A DNA stretch of 39,015 nucleotides from Clostridiales bacterium (GCA_028724525.1 JAQYCV010000015.1:1-39015); one strand, 5' to 3'. Positions 9,084 through 18,427 are shown, counted from the first letter of the stretch. Notes: generated by a model not told the origin, from the letters alone. Numbers and translations are program-made.

Positions 9084-9290
9084 ATGAAAGAAGTAGATGC
9101 TCGTGGTTTGTCCTGCCCCCAGCCAGTTTTACTTTTAGCGGAAGCCCTGAAGGGTTCTGAAAAGGAAATTACAGTTTTAGTGGATGACTTCGCCCCCCTA
9201 GAAAATGTTTCTCGCTATGCACAAAATCACGGTTGCACCGTCAAACACAACGATAAGGGCGACTATACAGAAATTATCTGCCAACGCTAG
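9084..9290 (+). CDS. TusA/SirA-like sulfur (selenium) carrier, YedF N-terminal domain only
   Basis: A 68-residue single-domain protein with the TusA signature DARGLSCPQPVLLL; Cys11 in the CPxP motif is the persulfide or selenide-carrying residue. In many selenium loci the same domain is the N-terminal half of the longer (about 190-residue) YedF. Here the second half is missing and a separate DUF3343 gene follows, so the functions may be split. It sits 62 bp after yedE and probably shares its transcript, and would accept Se or S imported or mobilised by YedE and the desulfurase. A strong terminator follows. Confidence 0.85.
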   Translation: MKEVDARGLSCPQPVLLLAEALKGSEKEITVLVDDFAPLENVSRYAQNHGCTVKHNDKGDYTEIICQR

Positions 9291-9312
9291 ACTTGCTTTA
9301 GCCTGCTGACTG

Positions 9313-9347
9313 ATATCCCCATGCTTAGCCCTTAAGCATGGGGATAT
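9313..9347 (+). terminator. Terminator after yedE-tusA
   Basis: A perfect 15-bp stem (9313-9327 with 9333-9347) with a five-base loop GCCCT, followed by TTGCTTT. It lies 22 bases after the TusA-like stop codon. Confidence 0.75.
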
Positions 9348-9391
9348 TTGCTTTATGGCAAGCCTTGCCTACAGTCCGCTGGCTTATTAAA

Positions 9392-9400
9392 TGTTAGAAT
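9392..9400 (+). promoter_or_regulatory. Candidate extended -10 promoter for the DUF3343-selA-selB operon
   Basis: TGTTAGAAT fits an extended -10 (TGnTATAAT with one mismatch), 34 bases before the TTG start of the next gene and just after the terminator. No good -35 is seen. Confidence 0.35.
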
Positions 9401-9434
9401 AAGAGCAGATGATGTATTAGAGGAGGTCACCAAC

Positions 9435-9704
9435 TTGTCCGCGCCATATATTGCTAGCTTTTTTACGGAACTGGGTGCCTTAGAATTTAAGGACTGCCTG
9501 CATTCCTTGCAGGACCCCGAAGCCACCATGATGCCAGTTCCTCGCCAGATTTCTGTTTCCTGCGGGACCGGTGTCCGCTTCAGCTTGGACTTTGATCCGG
9601 ATAAAATGAATAACCGTGACCTCGACTCCGTCTACCTGGTCCAGGGCGACCAATACAAACTGCTCTGGTCCCAAGATGGGGGCTGGCAGGCTAATAATAA
9701 GTAA
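9435..9704 (+). CDS. DUF3343 protein, putative Se/S carrier
   Basis: An 89-residue protein with the DUF3343 pattern: FFTELGALEFKDCL at the N-terminus and MMPVPRQISVSCGTGVRFS in the middle, the latter holding the conserved cysteine. The start was placed at TTG 9435 because AGGAGGT lies seven bases upstream; the longer frame would start within the preceding terminator arm at 9348 and add 29 unconvincing residues. DUF3343 genes are commonly linked to selenium genes and are thought to carry selenium or sulfur, but the biochemistry is not settled. The gene is ten bases upstream of selA and is probably cotranscribed. Confidence 0.8.
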   Translation: MSAPYIASFFTELGALEFKDCLHSLQDPEATMMPVPRQISVSCGTGVRFSLDFDPDKMNNRDLDSVYLVQGDQYKLLWSQDGGWQANNK

Positions 9705-9714
9705 GGATACCTAT

Positions 9715-11148
9715 ATGCAAGATAAAAACGCTCTTTTCCGAAATATTCCCCAAGTGGATAAGCTCTTGCAAGAAAGTGATTTTCAGGACTTGGCTAAAGA
9801 CTGGGGCTCCAGTCGCTTGGCCACTGCCCTGCAAGAGGCGCTAGATGAACTCCGGGCAGATATAGCCGCAGACCAGGTAACCCAGCCGGCAGAGACCCAG
9901 AGTCCGGCTATCCTAGCCCGGGTTTGGGCCAAGTACCAGGAAGCCCAGGAACGCTTGGTTCGCCCCCTACTTAATTGTACGGGTATCAGCCTTCATACCA
10001 ATTTAGGCAGGGCTCCTCTTTCCGCCTCGGTGATGGCCAAGGTCAGCGCGGTTGCGGAATCCTACTCCAACCTGGAATACCGTTTGGAGGAGGGGAGACG
10101 GGGTAGTCGTTACGATTCCTTAGAGGCCTTGCTATGTGACCTGTGTGGCACGGAGGCCGCCTTGGTGGTCAACAACAATGCAGCGGCGGTCATGCTGATC
10201 CTGAGGGAATTTGCCAAGGACCAAGAGGCCATTGTCTCCCGCGGTGAGCTGGTAGAAATTGGCGGGAAATTCCGGGTCCCGGATGTGATGGAAGAATCTG
10301 GGGCTAAGCTGGTGGAGGTGGGCACCACCAACAAAACTCGACTATCCGACTATGCCCAGGCCTTCACAGAAGAGACCGCCTGTATTTTGAAAGTCCACCG
10401 GTCCAATTTCCGCCTGGAAGGCTTCCAGGAAGAAGCAGATCTTTCGGAGCTTTCCGACCTGGCCCATGCCCAAGCTAGCCTCCTCATCTATGACCTCGGT
10501 TCTGGCTTGCTCCATCCCGACCCGCCCGCTATCCTCCGACAGGAGCCTACTGTAGCCCAGGCGGTGCAAGCAGGTTGCGACCTGATCTGTTTTTCTGGGG
10601 ATAAACTCCTGGGTGGTCCTCAGGCAGGTATCATCATAGGACGCAAGGCTCTGGTAGACCGGATCAAGACCAATTCCCTTACACGGGCCCTCCGCTGTGA
10701 TAAATTGACCCTGACTGCCCTGCAGGAAACGCTCAAGCTATATCCCGATGTAGATCGAATTAACCGCGAGATTCCTCTCTTCCGCATGCTGACTATCTCA
10801 GACCAGGACTTGGCAAATCGTGCGATGAAGTTGCAGGATCTTCTGGTGGCGGGAGGACTCTCTTCTGTTATTTGCCAGCCCCAGGCCGAAATTGGTGGCG
10901 GATCTGTGCCCGGTGTTTACTTATCTTCAGTTGGTCTGGCCCTAGAGGCCGAGCACTTATCCTGTAGCCTGGCCGTGCTGGAGGCCGAACTGCGCCGAGG
11001 CCTGCCCCCGGTGATTGCCTACATTCAAAATGACCAGTTGATCTTTGACCTGCGGACCCTAGAGGATGCTGATATTGAGATCTTGGGCCAGGCTATCCTT
11101 GCAGCCTATGACCGCGCAAGAAGCTGCGGGAAAATTAGAAAGAACTAA
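9715..11148 (+). CDS. selA: L-seryl-tRNA(Sec) selenium transferase SelA
   Basis: A 477-residue PLP enzyme that converts seryl-tRNA(Sec) to selenocysteinyl-tRNA(Sec) using selenophosphate from SelD. The N-terminal [13 protein letters not shown], the motifs [50 protein letters not shown], and the PLP lysine in [14 protein letters not shown] (Lys297, near Lys295 of E. coli) are all present. The start at ATG 9715 follows TAAGGA; an upstream in-frame start at 9616 lies inside the DUF3343 gene and is not used. selB begins five bases after its stop. Confidence 0.97.
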   Translation: MQDKNALFRNIPQVDKLLQESDFQDLAKDWGSSRLATALQEALDELRADIAADQVTQPAETQSPAILARVWAKYQEAQERLVRPLLNCTGISLHTNLGRAPLSASVMAKVSAVAESYSNLEYRLEEGRRGSRYDSLEALLCDLCGTEAALVVNNNAAAVMLILREFAKDQEAIVSRGELVEIGGKFRVPDVMEESGAKLVEVGTTNKTRLSDYAQAFTEETACILKVHRSNFRLEGFQEEADLSELSDLAHAQASLLIYDLGSGLLHPDPPAILRQEPTVAQAVQAGCDLICFSGDKLLGGPQAGIIIGRKALVDRIKTNSLTRALRCDKLTLTALQETLKLYPDVDRINREIPLFRMLTISDQDLANRAMKLQDLLVAGGLSSVICQPQAEIGGGSVPGVYLSSVGLALEAEHLSCSLAVLEAELRRGLPPVIAYIQNDQLIFDLRTLEDADIEILGQAILAAYDRARSCGKIRKN

Positions 11149-11153
11149 GATAG

Positions 11154-13058
11154 ATGAAGCACGTCATCATTGGTACAGCGGGACACGTAGACCATGGCAA
11201 ATCCAGTCTCATTAAGGCCCTGACCGGCCTGCAAACGGACCGTCTGGATGAAGAAAAGAAGCGGGGCATCACCATTGACTTGGGTTTTGCCTGGCTAGAC
11301 CTGCCAGATGGTAGCAAGGCGGGGATCGTGGATGTGCCTGGCCATGAGCGCTTTGTCCACAATATGCTGGCAGGCGCAGGTGGTATCGATTTAGCCATTT
11401 TAGTGGTTGCTGCAGATGAAGGTGTAATGCCTCAAACGGAAGAGCACTTGGCCATCCTGGACCTCCTAGATATTAAGCAGGGCATCATTGTTATGACTAA
11501 AATCGACCTGGTGGATCCCGACTGGCTGGACTTAGCGGAAGAGACTGTCCGGGAAGCCGTCGCTGACAGCTTCTTTGCCCAGGCACCCATTTTCCGGGTC
11601 TCTGCTTATACAGGCCAAGGGATTGAGGATCTTCGCCAGGCTATCGTGAAGGCTGTCCAGGACCTACCAGAAAAAAATCCCGACCTGGACTTCCGTGAGC
11701 CTATTGATCGGGTCTTTTCCGTGGAAGGCTTCGGCACGGTAGTCACGGGCACCATCTTTGAGGGCCAGGTCCGGCTAGGGGACAAACTTATGGTCTATCC
11801 CCAGGCCCAGGAGGTCCGTGTCCGGTCTCTCCAAGTCCACGAGCAGGATGTGGAAGAGGCCTTTGCTGGCCAGCGTACAGCCATTAATCTAGCTCAAATT
11901 GCTAAGGACCAGCTGGTGAGAGGCCAGGTCTTAGCTAGCCCAAATAGTTTGGAAGTCAGCCAGATCTTGGATGTTGAAATTCGAGTGCCCGCCAACTCTC
12001 CCTTTGCGATTAAAGACCGGTCCCGCCTCCACTTTCACTATGGCGCAGCTGAGGCACTTTGCCAGGTGAGACTATTGGATGCAGAGAGCTTAGATCCTGG
12101 TGACAAGGGCTTAGCCCGCCTCAACTTCCAAGAGGACGTCTGCCTGAAATATCATGATCCCTTTGTGCTCCGCTTTTTCTCCCCGGTGGTTACCGTAGGG
12201 GGTGGGCACGTTTTAGATCCCTGTCCCCGGACCTTCCGCATCAAAAATCCGACTTGGCAAGACCGCATGGAGCGATTGAGCCAGGGTGATGAAAAAACCC
12301 GCTTACTCTTAGCCATTGACTCAGGTAGCCCCCATTTTGACCCCTTGACCAAGGCTGTCCATCGGGCAGGTTTGGACCAGCTGACACCGCAAGCTTTGGA
12401 TCAGCTTTGCCAAGACTTGGTGGCAGACCAGGAGGCCTTCCAGCTGAACGACCAAATCTACCTGTCCACGGCTTTTCTCCACAATCTAGCAGCTTCCTGC
12501 AAGCGTATTTTAGAGGCCTTCCACCAGGCTCAGCCCCTCAAGGCTGGCATGAGGCGGGAAGCCCTGCGCACGACCCTCCTGTCTGATGTTAAGCTAGACT
12601 ATACAGACAAGATTCTGGACTATTTCCTGGCCCAGGGGCTCCTTAAAGACCAGGCTGGCCTCCTGGCCCTGCCCGACTTTAACTTCAGTCTCAGCCCCGA
12701 ACAGGAGAAGATACATGCCCAGATGCTGGCCCAGTATCAAAAAGCAGGGTTTAGCCCCCCGGAGACCGCAGAAATTCTAGCAGCATTTTCCAAGCAGGAC
12801 CGCCCGGAGGATTTGCTTTCCAATTTGATTGATCGGGGAGACCTGATCCGCCTGGATGACAAGCTCAATCTTCACCCTGACTTTTTGGCTGAGGCTAGGA
12901 CTTATGTCATCAAGGAGATCGAAAAAAATGGTAGTCTCAAGCTAGCAGATTTCCGTGACCATATCCAATCTTCGCGTAAGTATGCGGTGGCTATTCTGGA
13001 TTACTTTGATCGGATCAAGCTGACCCGCCTCAAGGGGGATGTCCGAATCCTCCTGTAA
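11154..13058 (+). CDS. selB: Selenocysteine-specific elongation factor SelB
   Basis: A 634-residue GTPase that brings Sec-tRNA(Sec) to the ribosome and recognises the bSECIS hairpin. The EF-Tu-like part shows G1 [13 protein letters not shown] (residues 7-19), the switch motif [12 protein letters not shown]3 DVPGHE (60-65) and G4 TKID (115-118). Domains II and III follow (residues about 180-340), then C-terminal winged-helix repeats that bind the mRNA hairpin. The ribosome-binding site is weak, so translation is probably coupled to selA, five bases upstream. The expected client UGA codons in this window are those in selD and the grdB-like gene. tRNA-Sec (selC) is not found in the window. Confidence 0.97.
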   Translation: MKHVIIGTAGHVDHGKSSLIKALTGLQTDRLDEEKKRGITIDLGFAWLDLPDGSKAGIVDVPGHERFVHNMLAGAGGIDLAILVVAADEGVMPQTEEHLAILDLLDIKQGIIVMTKIDLVDPDWLDLAEETVREAVADSFFAQAPIFRVSAYTGQGIEDLRQAIVKAVQDLPEKNPDLDFREPIDRVFSVEGFGTVVTGTIFEGQVRLGDKLMVYPQAQEVRVRSLQVHEQDVEEAFAGQRTAINLAQIAKDQLVRGQVLASPNSLEVSQILDVEIRVPANSPFAIKDRSRLHFHYGAAEALCQVRLLDAESLDPGDKGLARLNFQEDVCLKYHDPFVLRFFSPVVTVGGGHVLDPCPRTFRIKNPTWQDRMERLSQGDEKTRLLLAIDSGSPHFDPLTKAVHRAGLDQLTPQALDQLCQDLVADQEAFQLNDQIYLSTAFLHNLAASCKRILEAFHQAQPLKAGMRREALRTTLLSDVKLDYTDKILDYFLAQGLLKDQAGLLALPDFNFSLSPEQEKIHAQMLAQYQKAGFSPPETAEILAAFSKQDRPEDLLSNLIDRGDLIRLDDKLNLHPDFLAEARTYVIKEIEKNGSLKLADFRDHIQSSRKYAVAILDYFDRIKLTRLKGDVRILL

Positions 13059-13152
13059 TTTCTAACCGTATTTTTATCGATCCCCAGGGTGTGACCTGTG
13101 CTTGTAAGCGTTGCAATTCTTGCGGCAACATAGTAACATTTCAAATATTCAT

Positions 13153-13228
13153 GGGGATATAGCTCAGTTGGGAGAGCGCTGTCTTCGCATGGCAGAGGCC
13201 ACGAGTTCGACCCTCGTTATCTCCACCA
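13153..13228 (+). tRNA. tRNA-Ala (anticodon CGC)
   Basis: A full cloverleaf: acceptor GGGGATA pairs with TATCTCC (one G-U), D-arm GCTC/GAGC, anticodon stem CTGTC/GGCAG around the loop TTCGCAT, T-arm ACGAG/CTCGT with TTCGACC. The anticodon CGC reads GCG (Ala). The CCA end is encoded. Confidence 0.95.
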
Positions 13229-13230
13229 AA

Positions 13231-13260
13231 TAAGCCCCTGGCCGGATGGTCAGGGGCTTA
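13231..13260 (+). terminator. Terminator after tRNA-Ala
   Basis: A 10-bp perfect stem TAAGCCCCTG/CAGGGGCTTA, extended by three inner pairs (one G-U) to a GGAT loop, starting three bases after the tRNA. Confidence 0.75.
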
Positions 13261-13363
13261 TACATATCTACAGCATGACCTTGATGGCCATTCAGCCATC
13301 ATTTCCTCACCCCTGTCCAGCATTGTATAGGCAAAACGCCTTTTCTCAGGCTAGGAGGCTCCC

Positions 13364-14779
13364 ATGGCTAAGAGTAAAAGTAAATTCTTCTGTAAAGAGT
13401 GCGGTTATGAATCCAGCGGTTGGTTGGGTAAATGTCCCTCCTGCGGCCAATGGAATACTTTTGTGGAGGAGCGGGTAGAGGCTCCTCCCAAAACCCAGGC
13501 GGGCTGGCTGGACCTGGCCTTAACTGAGGAACAAGAGGGCAAGACCTGGCAGTATTTATCTGACCTCTCCTCTTCCCAGGAAGAGGTCCGCTATTCCTCT
13601 GGCCTGCCAGAACTAGATAGGGTCTTGGGTGGGGGCTTTGTCCAGGGTTCCCTGGTCTTGGTAGGGGGTGACCCTGGTATCGGCAAGTCAACCTTGCTCT
13701 TGCAGACCTCGGCCCGGATGGCTAGCCTGGGCCAGGATGTCTTATATATTTCCGGAGAGGAATCTCCCCAGCAAATCCGCCTGCGGTCTGACCGCCTTGG
13801 CCTGGATCCCCAGGGCATTAAGCTGATGACCTCTACGAATTTTGAGCAGATTGCTGAGGAGATTAAGACCATGAAAGCAGATTTCGTTGTGGTGGATTCT
13901 ATTCAGACCATTTATTCCCCTCAGCTGAGTTCTGCCCCGGGTTCGGTAAGTCAAGTTCGGGAGTCCACTGCTGGCCTCCTGCGCTTGGCCAAGGGGCTCA
14001 ATGTGACGATTGTCCTCCTGGGCCATGTGACCAAGGAGGGGGCCATTGCGGGGCCCCGCGTTTTGGAACATATGGTCGATACCGTACTCTATTTTGAAGG
14101 CGAGCAGACCCAAAACCTCCGCATCCTCCGCTGTGTGAAGAACCGCTTTGGCAATACGGATGAATTGGGTATCTTCGAAATGCGGGAGGAAGGCTTAGTT
14201 TCTGTAGCAAATCCCTCCTTGGCCATGCTGGCCGGTCGTCCTCTAGCTATGCCCGGGGCGGCCATTACAGCTTCTTTAGAAGGGACCCGGCCCTTAATGT
14301 TGGAAGTCCAAGCCCTCATGAGCCCCAGTCACTACCAGACGGCCACCCGGATGAGCCAGGGCCTAGACCGTTTGCGACTGAATATGCTTCTGGCCGTCAT
14401 TGAAAAATTCCTCAAAAAAGATGTGGCGGCCTATGATTGCTATCTCAATGTGGTGGGCGGTCTTAAAGTCAAAGAGACAGCCTGCGACTTGGCCGTAGCC
14501 GCTGCCATCCTGTCAAGCTTGGAAGACCGTAGCCTGGCGGAGGATCTTTTGATCTTGGGTGAGCTGGGTCTGTCTGGAGAAATTCGCCCAGTTAGTTTTC
14601 CGGAAAGACGGGTCGGGGAGGCCCTTCGCCTGGGCTGGAAAAATTTTGTCCTCCCCGCCTCAGCAGAAGACCGCTTAACGGGTCTGGTCCAAAAGTCTAA
14701 TGCCAATTTCTACTATGTCAGCCTCTTGGATGAGGCAATGGATGTCATTTTTCAGTTGCAATCCAAACTTGAGCCTTAG
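13364..14779 (+). CDS. radA: DNA repair protein RadA
   Basis: A 471-residue ATPase that helps branch migration in recombinational repair. The N-terminal zinc finger (C10, C13, C24, C27: FFCKECGY and GKCPSCGQW), the RecA-like Walker A GGDPGIGKST, the RadA-specific VKNRFGNTDELGIFEM motif and the C-terminal Lon-protease-like domain (GGLKVKETACDLAVAAAILSS without a catalytic Ser) are all visible. The start at ATG 13364 follows CTAGGAGG, eight bases upstream. ispD lies 47 bp downstream on the same strand and is likely cotranscribed, a common arrangement in Bacillota. Confidence 0.96.
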   Translation: MAKSKSKFFCKECGYESSGWLGKCPSCGQWNTFVEERVEAPPKTQAGWLDLALTEEQEGKTWQYLSDLSSSQEEVRYSSGLPELDRVLGGGFVQGSLVLVGGDPGIGKSTLLLQTSARMASLGQDVLYISGEESPQQIRLRSDRLGLDPQGIKLMTSTNFEQIAEEIKTMKADFVVVDSIQTIYSPQLSSAPGSVSQVRESTAGLLRLAKGLNVTIVLLGHVTKEGAIAGPRVLEHMVDTVLYFEGEQTQNLRILRCVKNRFGNTDELGIFEMREEGLVSVANPSLAMLAGRPLAMPGAAITASLEGTRPLMLEVQALMSPSHYQTATRMSQGLDRLRLNMLLAVIEKFLKKDVAAYDCYLNVVGGLKVKETACDLAVAAAILSSLEDRSLAEDLLILGELGLSGEIRPVSFPERRVGEALRLGWKNFVLPASAEDRLTGLVQKSNANFYYVSLLDEAMDVIFQLQSKLEP

Positions 14780-14826
14780 ATAATAAGTTCAGACAAGCCC
14801 TAGATAAGAGAGAAAAAGGAGGGAGC

Positions 14827-15585
14827 ATGATGAGAGCAGAACGCCATATGCGCGCTAAGATCTATGCCATTATTGCTGCGGCTGGGCAAGGTAGCCGCAT
14901 GGGTAGGCCTGGCGGCAAGCAGCTGATTGAGCTGGAGGGCAAAAGTGTCATTCGCCGGACCTGTGAAGCCTTTGAGGCCAGCTCCTATATTGATGCTTAC
15001 CTTGTTCTTGCGGATCCTGCTAACCTGCAGGCCATGCAAGAGGAGCTCTACGAGCTCAAAAGCCAGGGCAAGTGTCTGGCTATCATTCAAGGTGGAGACA
15101 GCCGGCAAGCCAGCGTCATGGAAGGCTTGCGCTACCTACAGATTAGCCTAGATCGGCATTCGGGTGGTCGCTATTCCCAGCAAAGCCCGGAAGATCGGAT
15201 TGTCTGCCTGGTTCATGATGGTGCGCGTTGCCTGGTCAGTCCCCAGTTGATTGATCAAGCTGCTGTCCTGATCTTGGACCAAAGAGTAGGTACAGCTCCA
15301 GCCCTGCCCGCAACGGATACGGTCCGTATTCTCCACCAGACGGGAGGGACCAGCGAAACGCCAGCCCGCGACCAAGCCTTGCTCATGCAGACTCCCCAGG
15401 GAGCAGACCTAGATGTAATGCTGGCTGCCTACTATAAGGCTGAAGCAGATGGACTGGTGCTCACAGATGATATCCAAGCCCTTGAACATCTCCCTTACCC
15501 CTTACATTTTTATGAGGGAGACCGGAAGAATATCAAACTCACGCGGCCAGAAGACCTGGACCTCGCCCGTTTTTATCTTCGCTGA
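14827..15585 (+). CDS. ispD: 2-C-methyl-D-erythritol 4-phosphate cytidylyltransferase IspD
   Basis: A 252-residue nucleotidyltransferase of the MEP isoprenoid pathway, forming CDP-methylerythritol from MEP and CTP. It shows IIAAAGQGSRMGRPGGKQLI (the CTP-binding loop), GGDSRQASVMEGL, LVHDGARCLVS, PATDTVRI, MQTPQGADLDVM, TDDIQALE and the C-terminal GDRKNIKLTRPEDLDLARFYL. AAGGAGGGAGC precedes the ATG pair at 14827; a second internal ATG (14848) would shorten it by seven residues and is possible. No ispF is found next to it. Confidence 0.94.
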   Translation: MMRAERHMRAKIYAIIAAAGQGSRMGRPGGKQLIELEGKSVIRRTCEAFEASSYIDAYLVLADPANLQAMQEELYELKSQGKCLAIIQGGDSRQASVMEGLRYLQISLDRHSGGRYSQQSPEDRIVCLVHDGARCLVSPQLIDQAAVLILDQRVGTAPALPATDTVRILHQTGGTSETPARDQALLMQTPQGADLDVMLAAYYKAEADGLVLTDDIQALEHLPYPLHFYEGDRKNIKLTRPEDLDLARFYLR

Positions 15586-15658
15586 CCGGATTTTTTCTTG
15601 TGGAAGTCGTATAAAAGCGCTAAACTAGCCTATATATTGCTTGTAAAAACAAGCCATA

Positions 15659-15667
15659 TGTTATAAT
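15659..15667 (+). promoter_or_regulatory. Extended -10 promoter for the LysM protein gene
   Basis: TGTTATAAT is a perfect extended -10 element, 33 bases before the ATG. TTGTAA at 15641 is a possible -35 at a short 15-bp spacing. A small inverted repeat GCTTGT-AAAA-ACAAGC overlaps the -35 zone and could be an operator. Confidence 0.5.
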
Positions 15668-15699
15668 GTCACAAACACATAAGTAACAGGAGGCGAATT

Positions 15700-17853
15700 A
15701 TGGCCAAAAATTCTCGTTACGTGGGTTCGAGACTCGCGACAACTGTGAATGCGAGATACTATCCGGACGAGAAGGTAATAGATGCCTACTATCTGGATAG
15801 CCGTTTTACCCCTAATACCGAAAGTCGGGCAGTTAGAGATAAAAGCAACTACGAAGATCGGGGCTTTCTTTTTGCCCTCTTTGCCTATCCCGCTGAGGAA
15901 GGCCGGGCAGTCGACCAAACTTCTTTTGCCAATTCCGTCCAAAAATTAAACCAAGAAATTAAGGCTGGGACTACTGCTATTGATAGCAAGATTAATGACC
16001 TGGCCGATTGCGCGATAGATGTTGGCGGCAAAGCCACACTTGCTCAAGAAGGTGTACGCCAATCCTACTTTGCTGGCCTCATTGTCCAGGAAGGGGAGAT
16101 TGCTGCGGTCACAACGGGTGCAGGTTGCGCTTTTATTTACAAGGGTAATGTTCTTTATCCCTTAACTGCAGGCGAATTTGAATTAGAGCCCATTGACCTC
16201 AATGGCAATCCAGTCCAGCACCTCAATAATTATGCTGCTGGAGTGGCTGGTACTATTCGTTATTCCAACCTGGCTCAGATTGAAGCGGATGATTGCCTGA
16301 TCCTCTGCAATAAAGAAGTTCTGGACATCCTGGGGCAAAGGGAAATGCTCCGTATTCTGGCAGAATCTGATCTTCAGGAAGAAGCTGCCCAAAATTTAAT
16401 CACGGCTGCAGCCGCCAAACAATCTGGTGTCTCCCTGCAAGTCATGCTTTCTCTCGTAGAATCTGTGGGAGAAATGAGTGACCAGCCGGCCCCCCGCCAG
16501 CAGGTACCTGAAACGCCAGTAGCTCCTGGCCACCCAGCGCCAGCTCCCGGTCCTCAGACGAGTCACTTGATGCGGCATGACGCCCAAAATGGCCACTCCG
16601 CTCCCGTCCGCCAGGATACGCAAATTTATTCTTCCCAGCTGGTCAACCAGGCCATGCAGAATGCTTCTCCAGACCAAGCCTATGCCTACCAGGCTCCACA
16701 GGGGCAAGACCAGGCCTACGTACCACAGGGACAAGCGCCTTACTCTGATGCCTATAATGCAGGGGCCAGCTACGCCCAAGAGCCTGTTGCTGGTGAGTCT
16801 TATGCTCAGCCCTATGACCAGGCAGGAGATCAGCCTGTAGATTATGGCAATTATAGTGATCAGCCCTATGCTGACCAAGCCTATAGTGACCAAGCCTATG
16901 ACGATCAGTATGGCCAAGAAAGCTATGATCAGGCCTATAGCAACGAGCCTTATCAGCAAGATTACAGCGCTGATAACTATGACCAGAACTATGCTGCCAG
17001 TGACTACGACCAGTCCTATTACAATCAGGACCAGGATCCTTATGCCAATAGTCCTGAAGGCTATAACTACGATCAAGGTCAAGGCCAGTCTGACTATGGC
17101 TACGACGACCAGGCCAACTATGGCTATGATCAAGACCAAGCTTATGATCAAGGCCAGGGCTATGAGGATAACTACTATGACCAGGATGGTTATTATGACC
17201 AGAATGGTCAGTATCCGGAATATCAAGATGGCTACCAAGACCAATATCAAGATCAGTACTACGATGAGTACCAGCAGAACTATCAAGATGGTGGCTACGA
17301 TGATTACTATGAAAATCAGGACAATGAGAAGGTTAAACGCATCATTTTCTATGTCGTGTTAGCTGCGATTATTCTCGTCTGTGTTTTCATCCTGGTTCGC
17401 TTATTGGGTGGAGGTAAAAAGACTCCAACGCCCACTGAAAATCCTTCCGTGGAAGCGACCTCAGAGGAGTCCACTTCGGATCAGAGTAAGCCAGAAGCCA
17501 GCAAGCCTGCGGAAAGCAAGAGCTCTGAAGATTCAAAGCCTAGTGCCAGCAAAGATAATTCTGAATCTCAAAATAATGGTGAAAAAGAAACGTCTGAAAA
17601 CGGTGAGGCGGCTAAGCCCTCTGATAATACAGATGCGGAACCTGCAAGCCCGACTCAAGGCGGCCAGGCTAATACTGGTCAGGGGCAAACCTACACGGTC
17701 AAGGCTGGTGATACTTTCTTCGCTATCCTCAATTCCTACTACCAGAGCTATGATCCTTCCATCCAGCAACTGGTTCTTAATGCCAACCCGGATATCACCA
17801 ATCCTGATGATATTCGCCTAGGCCAGGAGATTATCCTGCCCCCAGCACACTAA
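15700..17853 (+). CDS. Membrane protein: degenerate PP2C-like domain, Tyr/Asp/Gln-rich tract, TM helix, LysM
   Basis: A 717-residue protein of four visible parts. Residues 1-260 resemble a PP2C Ser/Thr phosphatase (FAGLIVQEGEIAAVTTGAGC, then DDCLILCNKEVLDIL), but the acidic metal ligands expected in DGMGG, GDS, SDG and DN motifs are replaced, so it is probably a pseudophosphatase. Residues 260-325 are Pro-rich, and about 325-540 are a low-complexity tract of repeated Tyr, Asp and Gln (YDQ, AYSDQ). A single helix spans about 547-568 (IIFYVVLAAIILVCVFILV). A Ser/Glu/Lys-rich linker leads to a C-terminal LysM (664-714, YTVKAGDTFFAIL to RLGQEIILP) that should bind peptidoglycan. Topology N-inside, LysM outside is inferred. 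AGGAGG lies before the ATG. Its role is unknown; a cell-wall sensor or scaffold is a guess. Confidence 0.8.
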   Translation: MAKNSRYVGSRLATTVNARYYPDEKVIDAYYLDSRFTPNTESRAVRDKSNYEDRGFLFALFAYPAEEGRAVDQTSFANSVQKLNQEIKAGTTAIDSKINDLADCAIDVGGKATLAQEGVRQSYFAGLIVQEGEIAAVTTGAGCAFIYKGNVLYPLTAGEFELEPIDLNGNPVQHLNNYAAGVAGTIRYSNLAQIEADDCLILCNKEVLDILGQREMLRILAESDLQEEAAQNLITAAAAKQSGVSLQVMLSLVESVGEMSDQPAPRQQVPETPVAPGHPAPAPGPQTSHLMRHDAQNGHSAPVRQDTQIYSSQLVNQAMQNASPDQAYAYQAPQGQDQAYVPQGQAPYSDAYNAGASYAQEPVAGESYAQPYDQAGDQPVDYGNYSDQPYADQAYSDQAYDDQYGQESYDQAYSNEPYQQDYSADNYDQNYAASDYDQSYYNQDQDPYANSPEGYNYDQGQGQSDYGYDDQANYGYDQDQAYDQGQGYEDNYYDQDGYYDQNGQYPEYQDGYQDQYQDQYYDEYQQNYQDGGYDDYYENQDNEKVKRIIFYVVLAAIILVCVFILVRLLGGGKKTPTPTENPSVEATSEESTSDQSKPEASKPAESKSSEDSKPSASKDNSESQNNGEKETSENGEAAKPSDNTDAEPASPTQGGQANTGQGQTYTVKAGDTFFAILNSYYQSYDPSIQQLVLNANPDITNPDDIRLGQEIILPPAH

Positions 17854-17909
17854 GCCGAAGCAGGAATGGGAGCTTAACAAAGTCTTCCCTGAAGCTAACA
17901 AACAAAACA

Positions 17910-17942
17910 AAAGGCCAGCCTTCTTTGAGAAGACTGGCCTTT
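17910..17942. terminator. Bidirectional terminator between the LysM gene and the HIT gene
   Basis: The 9-bp outer stem AAAGGCCAG/CTGGCCTTT and the 5-bp inner stem CTTCT/AGAAG are separated by one C-A mismatch. On the minus strand it is followed by TTTTGTTTTG, a good U-rich tail for the leftward HIT gene. Confidence 0.75.
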
Positions 17943-17993
17943 ATAATGTGTGCTTGCTGAGCGCTTGTTCGCCTAGTATAGGACCTGATAGGC

Positions 17994-18353
17994 CTAGGCC
18001 TGGGCGGCAGCCGCAATCTTCTTAGTGAGGTCTACGCCGGAGATAAAGTGGAAATGCAGGTGGAAGACTGATTGGCCTGCTTCCTCGCCACAGTTGCTGA
18101 TCAAGTTGAAAGAACTGGTGCCGTAGAGCTTGCAGAGGGCCTGGGTGGCCTGGAGGATTTCTTCCATAAGCTCTGCTCTTTGGGCAGAGGTCGCCAGGTC
18201 ATTGAGATCAGCCAAGTGGACCTTGGGGATAATGAGCACATGGATGGGCGCCACAGGATGAAGATCCTTAAACGCTATAACCTTGTCGGTTTCATAAACA
18301 ACTTCTGAGGGGATTTCGCCCTGGGCAATCTTACAAAAAATACAAGAGGACAT
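17994..18353 (-). CDS. HIT family nucleotide hydrolase (Hint-like)
   Basis: A 119-residue histidine-triad protein. CIFCKIAQGEIPSEVVYE at the N-terminus, HPVAPIHVLIIPKVH in the middle and the triad GQSVFHLHFHFI define the Hint branch, which hydrolyses AMP-lysine or phosphoramidates. The two CxxC cysteines at the N-terminus are common in bacterial members. It lies downstream of alaS on the same strand with a hairpin in the 74-bp gap. HIT proteins beside aminoacyl-tRNA synthetase genes fit a role in removing aminoacyl-AMP, but here this is only context. Confidence 0.92.
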   Translation of the reverse strand: MSSCIFCKIAQGEIPSEVVYETDKVIAFKDLHPVAPIHVLIIPKVHLADLNDLATSAQRAELMEEILQATQALCKLYGTSSFNLISNCGEEAGQSVFHLHFHFISGVDLTKKIAAAAQA

Positions 18354-18391
18354 TTGGCTTCCTTTCTAGTTATATCTCTGGGAGCTTAGAT

Positions 18392-18419
18392 CTTGGGAAG
18401 CGCGCCTGCGCCTCCCAAG
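18392..18419 (-). terminator. Hairpin between alaS and the HIT gene
   Basis: CTTGGGA pairs with TCCCAAG and GCGC with GCGC after one A-C mismatch, around a GCCT loop. It lies nine bases after the alaS stop. No T-run follows, so it may only partly terminate. Confidence 0.5.
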
Positions 18420-18427
18420 GCTAGCCC

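Noticed and set aside
13059-13152. selC (tRNA-Sec) expected next to selB
   Set aside because: No long-variable-arm tRNA with a TCA anticodon could be built; the tRNA that follows is a normal tRNA-Ala.
16396-17286. 296-codon minus-strand frame of mostly Ile, Val and Leu
   Set aside because: It is the mirror image of the repetitive Tyr/Asp/Gln codons of the LysM protein gene; no ribosome-binding site and no plausible protein.
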